Positions 33,433-41,268 of a stretch of DNA of 43,274 nucleotides are shown piece after piece. The first letter of the stretch is position 1. Each line of letters opens with the position of its first letter. The translations under genes and the position numbers were made by a program. The stretch is from Acholeplasmatales bacterium. GTDB lineage: Bacteria; Bacillota_I; Bacilli_A; Acholeplasmatales; Anaeroplasmataceae. The notes beneath the pieces were generated by a model, which was not told the origin of the DNA, did not search any database, and saw only the letters and a list, made by a program, of their open reading frames with translations. The stretch spans positions 1 through 43,274 of the forward strand of contig JAFSJY010000088.1 of NCBI GenBank assembly GCA_017449215.1. Direction: 5' to 3'.

Positions 33433-34248
33433 ATGAACAAATTTAAAAAGATTTTGTTAGGTACACTTTCTGTACTAACATTAGGATTGTTTGTCAGCGT
33501 TGGGACTGATGTTGAAGCTGCAACAGTAACAAAATCATATGAAATCACTGCTTACGATGGAAGTGACATTATATCAGATTCATCAAGAAGTATGACAACT
33601 TCAGTTGGTGATGGAACAAGTAATAACGTTGTTTTTACAGTTGGAAGTAGTATTACCTATGATAATAGTAAGGGATTAGCTATTGGTTTAGCATCAAATG
33701 GTGCAACAAATGGTGATACTAAAAAGTTTGTTGTATCAATTCCAAGTGGATATTATGTATCAAGCTTTACAGTTAAAGCCGACAACAAAACTTCTGCAAG
33801 AGACATTAATTTAGCATCTACAGCAAGTACAACACCAATGGCAAATACTCACGCGAGTAAAACAGTAAAAAGTTCTACGGCTACAGTAAGTTTTATCGAC
33901 GATGATGCGAGATTGGATTATACAAGTGCAGGCGGTGATATTTATATTAACTGTGGTGGTAGTATGACATACTATGAAGTAAAATTAACTTTGGACGTTG
34001 ATTCTGAAACTAATGTTGAAACTGATGAAGATAGTGTGAATTATACATTTGACAATTATAATATTGACCTAACTAAATTAACAGGCACTAAAAAAGACGG
34101 TAGTGTTGATTATGAGGACGCATCATCAAGCGATTTAAGAAATTTTTATGTTCCATACGGAACAAACACAAGTGGTAGAGTATTTAAATATGTTAACTCA
34201 GGTACAACAGTAACTGCTTTACAACATCTGGTGGAAATTATGGCTTAA
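33433..34248 (+). CDS. Secreted protein, 5' fragment of a frameshifted gene
   Basis: N-terminal part of an exported protein. Residues 1-34 are a signal peptide (MNKFKKILLGTLSVLTLGLF, with a likely signal peptidase I site after VEA). Then comes a beta-rich Ser/Thr/Asp domain of about 190 residues, with no catalytic motif. The frame ends at a TAA at 34246, but the -1 frame is open from 34197 and continues the protein to 34928, so the last 12-17 residues here are out of frame. The full protein would be about 498 residues. AAGGAGAAAGAG precedes the ATG. The beta-sandwich pattern resembles modules found on secreted glycan-binding proteins. Confidence 0.75.
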   Translation: MNKFKKILLGTLSVLTLGLFVSVGTDVEAATVTKSYEITAYDGSDIISDSSRSMTTSVGDGTSNNVVFTVGSSITYDNSKGLAIGLASNGATNGDTKKFVVSIPSGYYVSSFTVKADNKTSARDINLASTASTTPMANTHASKTVKSSTATVSFIDDDARLDYTSAGGDIYINCGGSMTYYEVKLTLDVDSETNVETDEDSVNYTFDNYNIDLTKLTGTKKDGSVDYEDASSSDLRNFYVPYGTNTSGRVFKYVNSGTTVTALQHLVEIMA

Positions 34249-34928
34249 AATTTACAATTGATCAAAATGCAACACTTAATTTATCTGTAGGTTCAACAAG
34301 TAATGGTAATACTTCAATTTTCAAGGTAACAAGAATTGATGACAATGTTATTTTGGTGCCTACTGAAGATGCATCATTAACTACAAATACAAATTCAGGC
34401 ACTGCTGGTGTGTATGAAGTTAGTGTTGCGACAACCATGACTTATAGTTTGACTAGTGGAACATATTTTATGGAATTTATCAATGGAAAAAGTAATGCGG
34501 GTAGTGATATTACTCGAGGCGGTAGATGGTATGGTTTAGGTTTGACTTTATCTCAAGCATCTGAGTTAACTGCTAAATTACAAAAACAAGTAACAACTGA
34601 TAAGACAGCTATAAGATTTGTTGCTACATTAGAAGGATTAGATTCAACAAAGTTAAAGGATATTACATCATTGAAATATACTATTAAAGTGACTGGATAT
34701 AAAGCATTCGACAAAGAAGTAGACAAGGTTTATACTTCTGTTAAGAATGGTTCAACAACAATTTGTGCTGCGAAAGATAACACATATTATTGCTCATATT
34801 TATTTACAAATTTATTGGACAATGATGGAGCACTAGTTGGTTCGAATATTACTGCATATTTGACTATTGTTATTGGAAACACAACAATTAAAACAAATAA
34901 TGTTGGATATATTGTTGTAAGCGCTTAA
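34203..34928 (+). CDS. Secreted protein, 3' fragment of the same frameshifted gene
   Basis: Continuation of the protein begun at 33433, read one frame over; the start given is where the continuing frame takes over, not a start codon (the first possible start is GTG at 34353, within the domain). It holds a second beta-sandwich domain ('TIDQNATLNLSVGS', 'VYEVSVATTMTYSLTSGTYF') and a C-terminal domain of about 120 residues with 'TAIRFVATLEGLDSTKLKDI' and a final 'KTNNVGYIVVSA'. That last domain is a recurring C-terminal module in secreted proteins of related Bacillota, with no known role. The next gene starts 11 bp after its stop. Confidence 0.65.
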   Translation, partial: YNSNCFTTSGGNYGLKFTIDQNATLNLSVGSTSNGNTSIFKVTRIDDNVILVPTEDASLTTNTNSGTAGVYEVSVATTMTYSLTSGTYFMEFINGKSNAGSDITRGGRWYGLGLTLSQASELTAKLQKQVTTDKTAIRFVATLEGLDSTKLKDITSLKYTIKVTGYKAFDKEVDKVYTSVKNGSTTICAAKDNTYYCSYLFTNLLDNDGALVGSNITAYLTIVIGNTTIKTNNVGYIVVSA

Positions 34929-34939
34929 TGGAGGGGAAA

Positions 34940-35071
34940 ATGAAAAGTTATAAAAAACCATATATTGAAGATGAAACAATTGAATTAGAAGACGTTATAG
35001 CTATGTCTACTGGTACTGAAGGATCAGAAACTAGTGGTAGTATTTGGGATAATCTTGAGCCTGAAGATTAA
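34940..35071 (+). CDS. 43-residue acidic peptide with strong ribosome site
   Basis: A 43-codon gene beginning MKSYKKPYIEDETIELEDVI and ending IWDNLEPED, too short for routine gene calling. It is preceded by GGAGGGG and followed 2 bp later by a lipoprotein gene. A basic Lys/Tyr/Pro start, an acidic 'IELEDVIAMSTG' middle and an acidic, tryptophan-containing tail are like small unassigned proteins of gut Bacillota with the pattern KP-x(n)-E-x-E-D-V-I-A-x-S. There is no signal peptide, Cys pair or leader-peptide cleavage site I can name. The acidic end resembles that of the downstream lipoprotein (EWGPLED). Confidence 0.6.
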   Translation: MKSYKKPYIEDETIELEDVIAMSTGTEGSETSGSIWDNLEPED

Positions 35072-35073
35072 TC

Positions 35074-35355
35074 ATGAATTATAAAAAAATATTATTTATT
35101 TTTGTATTTTTAGGAATAATCATATTGGCTTCATGCAATGATCCAGAGATTCTTTCAAATGATGATTACGCCGAAGTTGAACCTGTAGAAAACATTAATG
35201 AATCTATAGAAAACAACGATACAAATAAAATTGAATCAAAAAATGATAATGCTCAAAATGACGAAAAAAAAGATAATAGTGATAATCAAGAAAGTAAAAT
35301 CAAAAATGATGGAGCATTAGAAGATGGAAGAGAATGGGGACCATTAGAGGATTAA
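35074..35355 (+). CDS. Small acidic lipoprotein of unknown function
   Basis: A 93-residue lipoprotein: signal peptide with lipobox ILASC (lipidated Cys21), then a low-complexity Asn/Asp/Glu/Lys chain that is probably disordered, ending in REWGPLED. No domain is recognised. It starts 2 bp after the 43-residue peptide gene and ends exactly where the XRE regulator begins (TAA directly followed by ATG), so the three are almost certainly one transcript. No good ribosome site lies before its ATG, suggesting coupling to the peptide gene. Confidence 0.7.
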   Translation: MNYKKILFIFVFLGIIILASCNDPEILSNDDYAEVEPVENINESIENNDTNKIESKNDNAQNDEKKDNSDNQESKIKNDGALEDGREWGPLED

Positions 35356-35613
35356 ATGTCACAACAAGTATTCTTTAAGAAGAATTTAAATTTCTTAACT
35401 ACTCATACATTGATATCGCAGGCTGAATTATCTAGACAAATTGGTATTTCAAGACAAGCTGTTCATAATCTTATAACTAGAGATGAAAATCCTAGATTAT
35501 CTACTATATTAAAAATAAGTGAAATTTATAATATAGATGCTTCAGATTTATTATTTGTTGATTTAGAAGAAAAATATAAGGATAAGAAAACTAAAATTTC
35601 ATGGGATGTTTAA
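35356..35613 (+). CDS. XRE-family helix-turn-helix regulator
   Basis: An 85-residue Cro/CI-type DNA-binding protein. The HTH is visible as 'ISQAELSRQIGISRQAVHNL' (roughly residues 21-40) followed by 'RDENPRLSTILKISEIYNID', the usual fourth and fifth helices. There is no sensor domain. Its ATG directly abuts the lipoprotein stop. It may control its own operon or the secreted protein upstream; a target site cannot be named. Its stop codon falls within the terminator stem. Confidence 0.88.
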   Translation: MSQQVFFKKNLNFLTTHTLISQAELSRQIGISRQAVHNLITRDENPRLSTILKISEIYNIDASDLLFVDLEEKYKDKKTKISWDV

Positions 35614-35630
35614 AACATCCCTTTTCTTAT
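35603..35630 (+). terminator. Terminator after the XRE regulator
   Basis: Stem GGGATG / CATCCC with an A-T-rich loop at the TAA stop, followed by TTTTCTTATTTTTCTT. Confidence 0.75.
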
Positions 35631-35681
35631 TTTTCTTGAAAAATAACAATATCTACTATAAAATTTTAAATGGTGAGTAAA

Positions 35682-36200
35682 ATGGAAAACGATAAGAAAT
35701 CATTTAAAGAACAATGGAATGAAGAATTAAATAAAGATGATTTAAAAAGAGTATGGCTAAAAGGTCTAGTTGTATGTATAGCAGCTATTATAGTAGCCTC
35801 ACTTATTGATTATTTACTATTCAGAATAAATGGATCATTCTTTGTTGGAATCATTTTAATTGGACCATTTATTGGTCGTACAATTGGTAATACCTATGAG
35901 AAGTATCATATTAAATATACTTTAATAGCTTTACTATATACTTTGATTGGAATGATACTATTAAACTTCTTTAGATTGTTATTAATTTATAATTTCTCTA
36001 ATTTAGGTTCTTTATTATCAAGTGGTGAGACTTGGTTCATGATTTTCTTACATCCAATAAGAGCTATTGTTAATGCATTTAAAATTAATGAAGTAGCTAA
36101 CTATTTCTTTAGTATTATCGAACTTTTATTATATGTAGGTACGTTTTTTCTTTCCTATATTCTTTCTAAAAAGAAACAAGCGAAAAATAGCGAAAAATAG
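35682..36200 (+). CDS. Four-helix membrane protein of unknown function
   Basis: A 172-residue protein with a charged N-terminus (about 1-24), then four predicted transmembrane helices (roughly 27-47, 51-66, 77-100 and 138-162) and a lysine-rich C-terminal tail. No family was recognised. The start at 35682 follows GGTGAG by 4 bp; the ATG at 35670 overlaps that site. The TAG stop lies just upstream of a cre-like element and the enolase gene. Confidence 0.6.
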   Translation: MENDKKSFKEQWNEELNKDDLKRVWLKGLVVCIAAIIVASLIDYLLFRINGSFFVGIILIGPFIGRTIGNTYEKYHIKYTLIALLYTLIGMILLNFFRLLLIYNFSNLGSLLSSGETWFMIFLHPIRAIVNAFKINEVANYFFSIIELLLYVGTFFLSYILSKKKQAKNSEK

Positions 36201-36212
36201 TAAACGTTTTCA
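36199..36212 (+). promoter_or_regulatory. cre-like site upstream of enolase
   Basis: AGTAAACGTTTTCA matches the CcpA consensus TGWAARCGYTWNCW at 13 of 14 positions. It lies 26 bp upstream of the -35 region, a position more typical of activation than repression. Confidence 0.5.
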
Positions 36213-36238
36213 AAAAATCACCGAAAATCATTTTTATA

Positions 36239-36267
36239 GTGAAATGGTTTGAAGACTAGTGTATAAT
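36239..36267 (+). promoter_or_regulatory. Promoter of enolase
   Basis: GTGAAA (36239-36244), 17 bp, TATAAT (36262-36267). The weak -35 with a strong -10 suits an activated promoter. Confidence 0.55.
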
Positions 36268-36292
36268 ATTTATGGTTTAAAAAATTTATTAA

Positions 36293-37624
<1,332 letters not shown>

Positions 37625-37648
37625 TTAAACAAAATTGATTTTAAAGTT

Positions 37649-37680
37649 CAGACAAGGATTAATTTCCTTGTCTGTTTACT
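37649..37680 (+). terminator. Terminator of eno
   Basis: Ten-bp stem CAGACAAGGA / TCCTTGTCTG, loop TTAATT, followed by TTTACTTTG. Confidence 0.85.
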
Positions 37681-37689
37681 TTGTAATCA

Positions 37690-37717
37690 TTGACAAAAAA
37701 ATAATAACCATTATAAT
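37690..37717 (+). promoter_or_regulatory. Consensus promoter of tRNA-Gln
   Basis: TTGACA (37690-37695), 16 bp, TATAAT (37712-37717); both hexamers are perfect, as expected for a stable RNA gene. Confidence 0.85.
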
Positions 37718-37736
37718 AATAATGTATTTTTAATAT

Positions 37737-37811
37737 AGCAGCTTAGCCAAGTGGTAAGGCACTGGACTCTGACCCCAGCATTCATAGGTTCGAACCCTAT
37801 AGCTGCTGCCA
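37737..37811 (+). tRNA. tRNA-Gln (CTG anticodon)
   Basis: Acceptor stem AGCAGCT / AGCTGCT, D arm GCC...GGC with AAGTGGTAA, anticodon loop CTCTGAC giving anticodon CTG, T loop TTCGAAC inside ATAGG / CCTAT, discriminator G73 and an encoded CCA. G73 and the AGCCAAGTGGTAAGGCA block are normal for glutamine tRNAs. The anticodon stem has an A-C mismatch at its base next to the loop (31-39). Confidence 0.93.
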
Positions 37812-37823
37812 TTTAGATTTCAT

Positions 37824-37852
37824 ATGACTATTCAAAAATAGTCATTTTTTTA
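37824..37852 (+). terminator. Terminator after tRNA-Gln
   Basis: Stem ATGACTATT / AATAGTCAT with a CAAAA loop and seven T, just upstream of the next gene's ribosome site. Confidence 0.85.
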
Positions 37853-37863
37853 TAGGAGGACGT

Positions 37864-38412
37864 ATGGTTGCCCAAAATCAAACAACATTAAATCCAGATA
37901 AGGCATATAATATCTTATTAACTACAACAAGAAAGAATATTAATAAAAGATATATTCATACTGGAGTAATAGCACTTGCCGGTATTATGATAATTCTAAT
38001 TGCTTCATTTACAGATAGTAATAAAGCATTATATATGTCATTTGGTTCAATCTTTGTAGCTATTTCACTTGCTTATGCAATTTATAATTTCATTACATTT
38101 ATAAAGGCTAAGAAGAATGTATTAACAAATAATAAAGAAATTTGTGAAAATGGCATAACTTATAATTATAAATTTAAGGAACAATCAATTCAAATTCTTT
38201 GTATGGAAGGTCAAAAGAGATCTAGATTAGAATATAAATATGATTCTTTAAAGAAGGCAATAGAGCTAGATGAGTATTATGAATTAAAATTTAAGGGCTA
38301 TGAAGTACTATATGTTTTTAAATCAGGATTTAATACTCCAAAGGATGAAGAATTCTTTAGAATTAATTTAGGTAAAAATAAGAAGAAAATCCTTACTAAA
38401 TTGTCAAAATAG
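37864..38412 (+). CDS. YcxB-like membrane protein
   Basis: A 182-residue protein. Two transmembrane helices (about residues 39-60 and 65-88) are followed by a soluble beta-rich domain of the YcxB-like type: 'ICENGITYNYKFKEQSIQIL', 'SRLEYKYDSLKKAIELDEYY', 'VLYVFKSGFNT', 'EEFFRINLGKN'. Function unknown. A strong AGGAGG lies 4 bp before the ATG. There is no room for a promoter between it and the tRNA terminator, so it is probably expressed by readthrough from the tRNA promoter. Confidence 0.75.
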   Translation: MVAQNQTTLNPDKAYNILLTTTRKNINKRYIHTGVIALAGIMIILIASFTDSNKALYMSFGSIFVAISLAYAIYNFITFIKAKKNVLTNNKEICENGITYNYKFKEQSIQILCMEGQKRSRLEYKYDSLKKAIELDEYYELKFKGYEVLYVFKSGFNTPKDEEFFRINLGKNKKKILTKLSK

Positions 38413-38437
38413 TGTATAATATGCTTGGTGATGAAAA

Positions 38438-38923
38438 ATGTTTAATGGATTAAGAAATGAAATTGTTGAATTAAATAAGGATGTTAATAATGTAGCTAAT
38501 TCAAAAAAGGCTAAAAAATTAAGAAAGAAGCTAGTAACTATTGGTCTTATTCTTGGTATTTTAGGCTTTGGTGGAGTACTTACATGCTTTACATTATTTG
38601 TAGTAAATGGTATTTATAATGATTCATTTGAACCTGGTCTTGGAATTATTATTCCATTTATATTATTTGTACCATGTGGAGCTATCGGTGGTATCGGTAT
38701 GATGATATTCCATATGGGATTATCTATTGTAATTACTGGATATACTTCAAACCTAATTAATGAAACAGTAACAATGAAATGTCCTGAATGTGGAGATCCT
38801 ATTTCTCCAAATGAAATGTTTTGTACAAAGTGTGGACATAAATTAAGAAATCAATGCTCAAAATGTGGCTTTATTAATGAGCCAGAAGATAAATTCTGTG
38901 CTAAATGTGGCAATGAGTTGTAA
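38438..38923 (+). CDS. Membrane protein with C-terminal double zinc ribbon
   Basis: A 161-residue protein. The N-terminal 32 residues are charged and helical, two transmembrane helices follow (about 31-55 and 67-104), and the C-terminus (about 113-161) is a double zinc ribbon with four CxxC knuckles: 'CPEC', 'CTKC', 'CSKC', 'CAKC', with the typical 'FCTKCGHKL' and 'FCAKCGNEL' endings. Such proteins are common but unassigned. GGTGATG lies before the ATG, and the start is 25 bp after the YcxB-like stop. A TATAAT at 38415-38420 may be an internal promoter, but the -35 is weak. Confidence 0.75.
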   Translation: MFNGLRNEIVELNKDVNNVANSKKAKKLRKKLVTIGLILGILGFGGVLTCFTLFVVNGIYNDSFEPGLGIIIPFILFVPCGAIGGIGMMIFHMGLSIVITGYTSNLINETVTMKCPECGDPISPNEMFCTKCGHKLRNQCSKCGFINEPEDKFCAKCGNEL

Positions 38924-38928
38924 ATCTT

Positions 38929-38957
38929 AAAACCGGTGAAAAACCGGTTTTTATTTT
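38929..38957 (+). terminator. Terminator after the zinc-ribbon gene
   Basis: Stem AAAACCGG / CCGGTTTT with a 7-base loop and a T-rich tail. Confidence 0.85.
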
Positions 38958-38965
38958 TAATAAAA

Positions 38966-38979
38966 TGTAATCGTTATCA
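38966..38979 (+). promoter_or_regulatory. cre candidate upstream of the MarR operon
   Basis: TGTAATCGTTATCA fits the older CcpA consensus TGWNANCGNTNWCA at every position and lies 12 bp before the -35 box of the MarR promoter. Confidence 0.5.
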
Positions 38980-38990
38980 CATAAAAAATT

Positions 38991-39039
38991 GTTGAATATC
39001 AAACATTTTTTATTATAATAAATATGTTGAATATCAAAC
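38991..39039 (+). promoter_or_regulatory. MarR promoter with two identical operators
   Basis: GTTGAATATCAAAC occurs exactly at 38991-39004 and 39026-39039, 35 bp apart; its core TTGA-x3-TCAA is an inverted repeat. The promoter is TTGAAT (38992-38997), 16 bp, TATAAT (39014-39019): one copy covers the -35 and the other the transcription start. This is a textbook layout for autorepression by the MarR protein encoded next. Confidence 0.8.
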
Positions 39040-39055
39040 AATTAAGGAGGGACTT

Positions 39056-39487
39056 ATGAACGACGTAGGAAGAATGATTCTTAGATTAAGTTCTAAAATC
39101 AAAAGAGAATTTATGAAGATGCCTTCTATTAAGAAGCTAGATAATATTTCATCCACAAATGGCTTTATTATCGTTTATATCTACGAGCATGGTGGTTCTG
39201 TATGCCAAAGAGAAATTGAAGAAAGATATGGTATTACAAGATCTACTGTAAGTAAGGTTATTACTCTTATGGAACAAAAGGGGTTAATCATAAGAGAAGA
39301 GGATTTAACTGATTCTAGAAAGAAAAAGGTTAGCTTAACTGATAAGGCAGTTGAATTATCTAAAGAATTCGTTAAGGAAAGAGATGAATTCGAGGATGGA
39401 ATCAATAAAGCCTTAGGTAATAATCTAGAAAACTTTAGAAAATCTCTTGATGTGTTAGATATGTATTTTAGTGGGGGAGAGAAATAA
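39056..39487 (+). CDS. MarR-family transcriptional regulator
   Basis: A 143-residue winged-helix regulator of the MarR type. 'STNGFIIVYIYEHGGSVCQREIEERYGITRSTVSKVITLMEQKGLI' in outline: GSVCQREIEE, then the recognition helix TRSTVSKVITLMEQKGLI, and the wing 'REEDLTDSRKKKVSLTDK'. GGAGGG precedes the ATG. Its stop overlaps the first ABC gene's start (TAATG), so the three genes form one operon. It most likely represses this operon through the twin operators and releases on binding a drug or toxic metabolite, the usual logic of MarR-exporter units. Confidence 0.92.
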   Translation: MNDVGRMILRLSSKIKREFMKMPSIKKLDNISSTNGFIIVYIYEHGGSVCQREIEERYGITRSTVSKVITLMEQKGLIIREEDLTDSRKKKVSLTDKAVELSKEFVKERDEFEDGINKALGNNLENFRKSLDVLDMYFSGGEK

Positions 39488-41268
39488 TGATAAAGGTACT
39501 TATGAGAAGTATTAAGGGTTATGTGAAGCCTAGTATACTTTCAATTGTATTTATTACTTTTGAAGTTATATTAGAATGTGCATTACCATTTATTACTTCA
39601 ATGCTAGTCGATCAAATGAACGACAAGAATATAACTAAATTAGTTTGGTTAAGTGTCTTACTAGTATTTATCGCTATGCTATCACTATTATGTGGTAGTC
39701 TTGCTGGTATGTGGTGTAGTAAGGCATCAGCTGGATTTGCTAAAAATTTAAGAAGAGATATGTATGAAAATATTACTAAATTCTCTTTTTCAAATATCGA
39801 TAGATTCCAAGCTTCATCTTTAGTAACAAGAATGACTACAGATGTTACAAATGTTCAAATGGCTTATATGATGATTATTAGAACAGCTATTAGATCACCA
39901 TTAATGATTGCCTTCTCAATTGTTATGTCATTTATTATGGCACCACAATTAGCATGGATTTTCGTTGTTGTAATGCCATTCCTAGCATTTGCATTATTAT
40001 TAATTATGTATTTTGCTATGAAGATATTTAGAAGAATCTTTAAGAAGTATGATGCTTTAAATGATTCAATTAAGGAAAACATTGATGGTATTAGAGTAGT
40101 TAAGACTTTCGTAAGAGAGGATTATGAAACAAAGAAATTCGATAAGGCTGCTAGTGAATTAAAGGATAATTTCACTAAGGCTGAAAGAATTATTGCCTTT
40201 AACGCACCAGCAATGCAATTTGCAGTAAATGCATTAATGATTTTATTATTAATTATTGGTTCAATCTTTATTATTAATAATTCAGAATACATTGGATTAG
40301 ACGCTGATGGTTCTAAGATTTACTTATTTAAGGAAGTAACAGTAGGTCAATTCCAATCATTAACTACATATGGATTCCAATCTTTAATGGCTTTAATGAT
40401 GCTATCAATGGTTATTGTTATGATTGTTATGGCTATTGAATCTAGTAAGAGAATCGCAGAAGTATTAATGGAAAAGCCAAATCTAGTAAATCCTGAAAAT
40501 CCAGTTTATGAAATTAAGGATGGCTCTATTGAATTTAATGATGTTTCATTTAAATATTCTGAAGAGGCTGAAAAGTATTCACTTGAAAATATTAATTTAA
40601 ATATCAAATCAGGTGAAACAATTGGTATTATTGGTGGTACTGGTTCATCTAAAACTACATTAGTAAATCTAATTTCTAGACTTTATGATACAACAACTGG
40701 TGAAGTTAAGGTTGGTGGATTAAATGTTAAGGAATATGATTTAGAGGTATTAAGAAATAATGTAGCAGTAGTATTACAAAAGAATTTATTATTCTCTGGT
40801 ACTATTGAATCTAATTTAAGATGGGGTAATCCAGACGCTACTATGGATGAAATTAAGCACGCAGCTCATTTAGCTTGTGCTGATGAATTTATTGAGCAAT
40901 TCCCTGATAAGTATGAAACTCATATTGAGCAGGGTGGTTCTAATGTATCTGGTGGTCAAAAGCAAAGATTATGTATTGCAAGAGCATTATTAAAAAATCC
41001 TAAGATTTTAATCTTAGATGACTCAACTAGTGCAGTTGATACTAAGACTGATTCAATTATTAGAAAAGGATTCAAGGAATATATTCCTGATACTACAAAG
41101 ATTATTATTACTCAAAGAATCTCATCTATTGAGGATGCAGATAAGATTATCGTATTAGATAATGGTAAGATTGACGCAATTGGTAATCATGATGAATTAT
41201 TAAAGAATAATGAGATTTATAAGGAAGTATATTATTCTCAAAATAAGGTAGGTGATGACAATGCCTAG
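39487..41268 (+). CDS. ABC exporter half-transporter with degenerate catalytic site
   Basis: A 593-residue half-transporter: six-helix membrane domain (about 15-325) fused to an ATPase domain. Walker A is GGTGSSKTT (383-391), the signature VSGGQ (487-491) is intact, but Walker B ends ILDD with Asp512 in place of the catalytic Glu, and the H-loop His is Gln543 ('ITQRIS'). These changes mark the non-catalytic side of heterodimeric exporters such as BmrCD, LmrCD or TM287/288. Its partner is the next gene, overlapping at the 3' end. It probably exports drugs, lipids or peptides; the substrate is unknown. Confidence 0.93.
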   Translation: MIKVLMRSIKGYVKPSILSIVFITFEVILECALPFITSMLVDQMNDKNITKLVWLSVLLVFIAMLSLLCGSLAGMWCSKASAGFAKNLRRDMYENITKFSFSNIDRFQASSLVTRMTTDVTNVQMAYMMIIRTAIRSPLMIAFSIVMSFIMAPQLAWIFVVVMPFLAFALLLIMYFAMKIFRRIFKKYDALNDSIKENIDGIRVVKTFVREDYETKKFDKAASELKDNFTKAERIIAFNAPAMQFAVNALMILLLIIGSIFIINNSEYIGLDADGSKIYLFKEVTVGQFQSLTTYGFQSLMALMMLSMVIVMIVMAIESSKRIAEVLMEKPNLVNPENPVYEIKDGSIEFNDVSFKYSEEAEKYSLENINLNIKSGETIGIIGGTGSSKTTLVNLISRLYDTTTGEVKVGGLNVKEYDLEVLRNNVAVVLQKNLLFSGTIESNLRWGNPDATMDEIKHAAHLACADEFIEQFPDKYETHIEQGGSNVSGGQKQRLCIARALLKNPKILILDDSTSAVDTKTDSIIRKGFKEYIPDTTKIIITQRISSIEDADKIIVLDNGKIDAIGNHDELLKNNEIYKEVYYSQNKVGDDNA

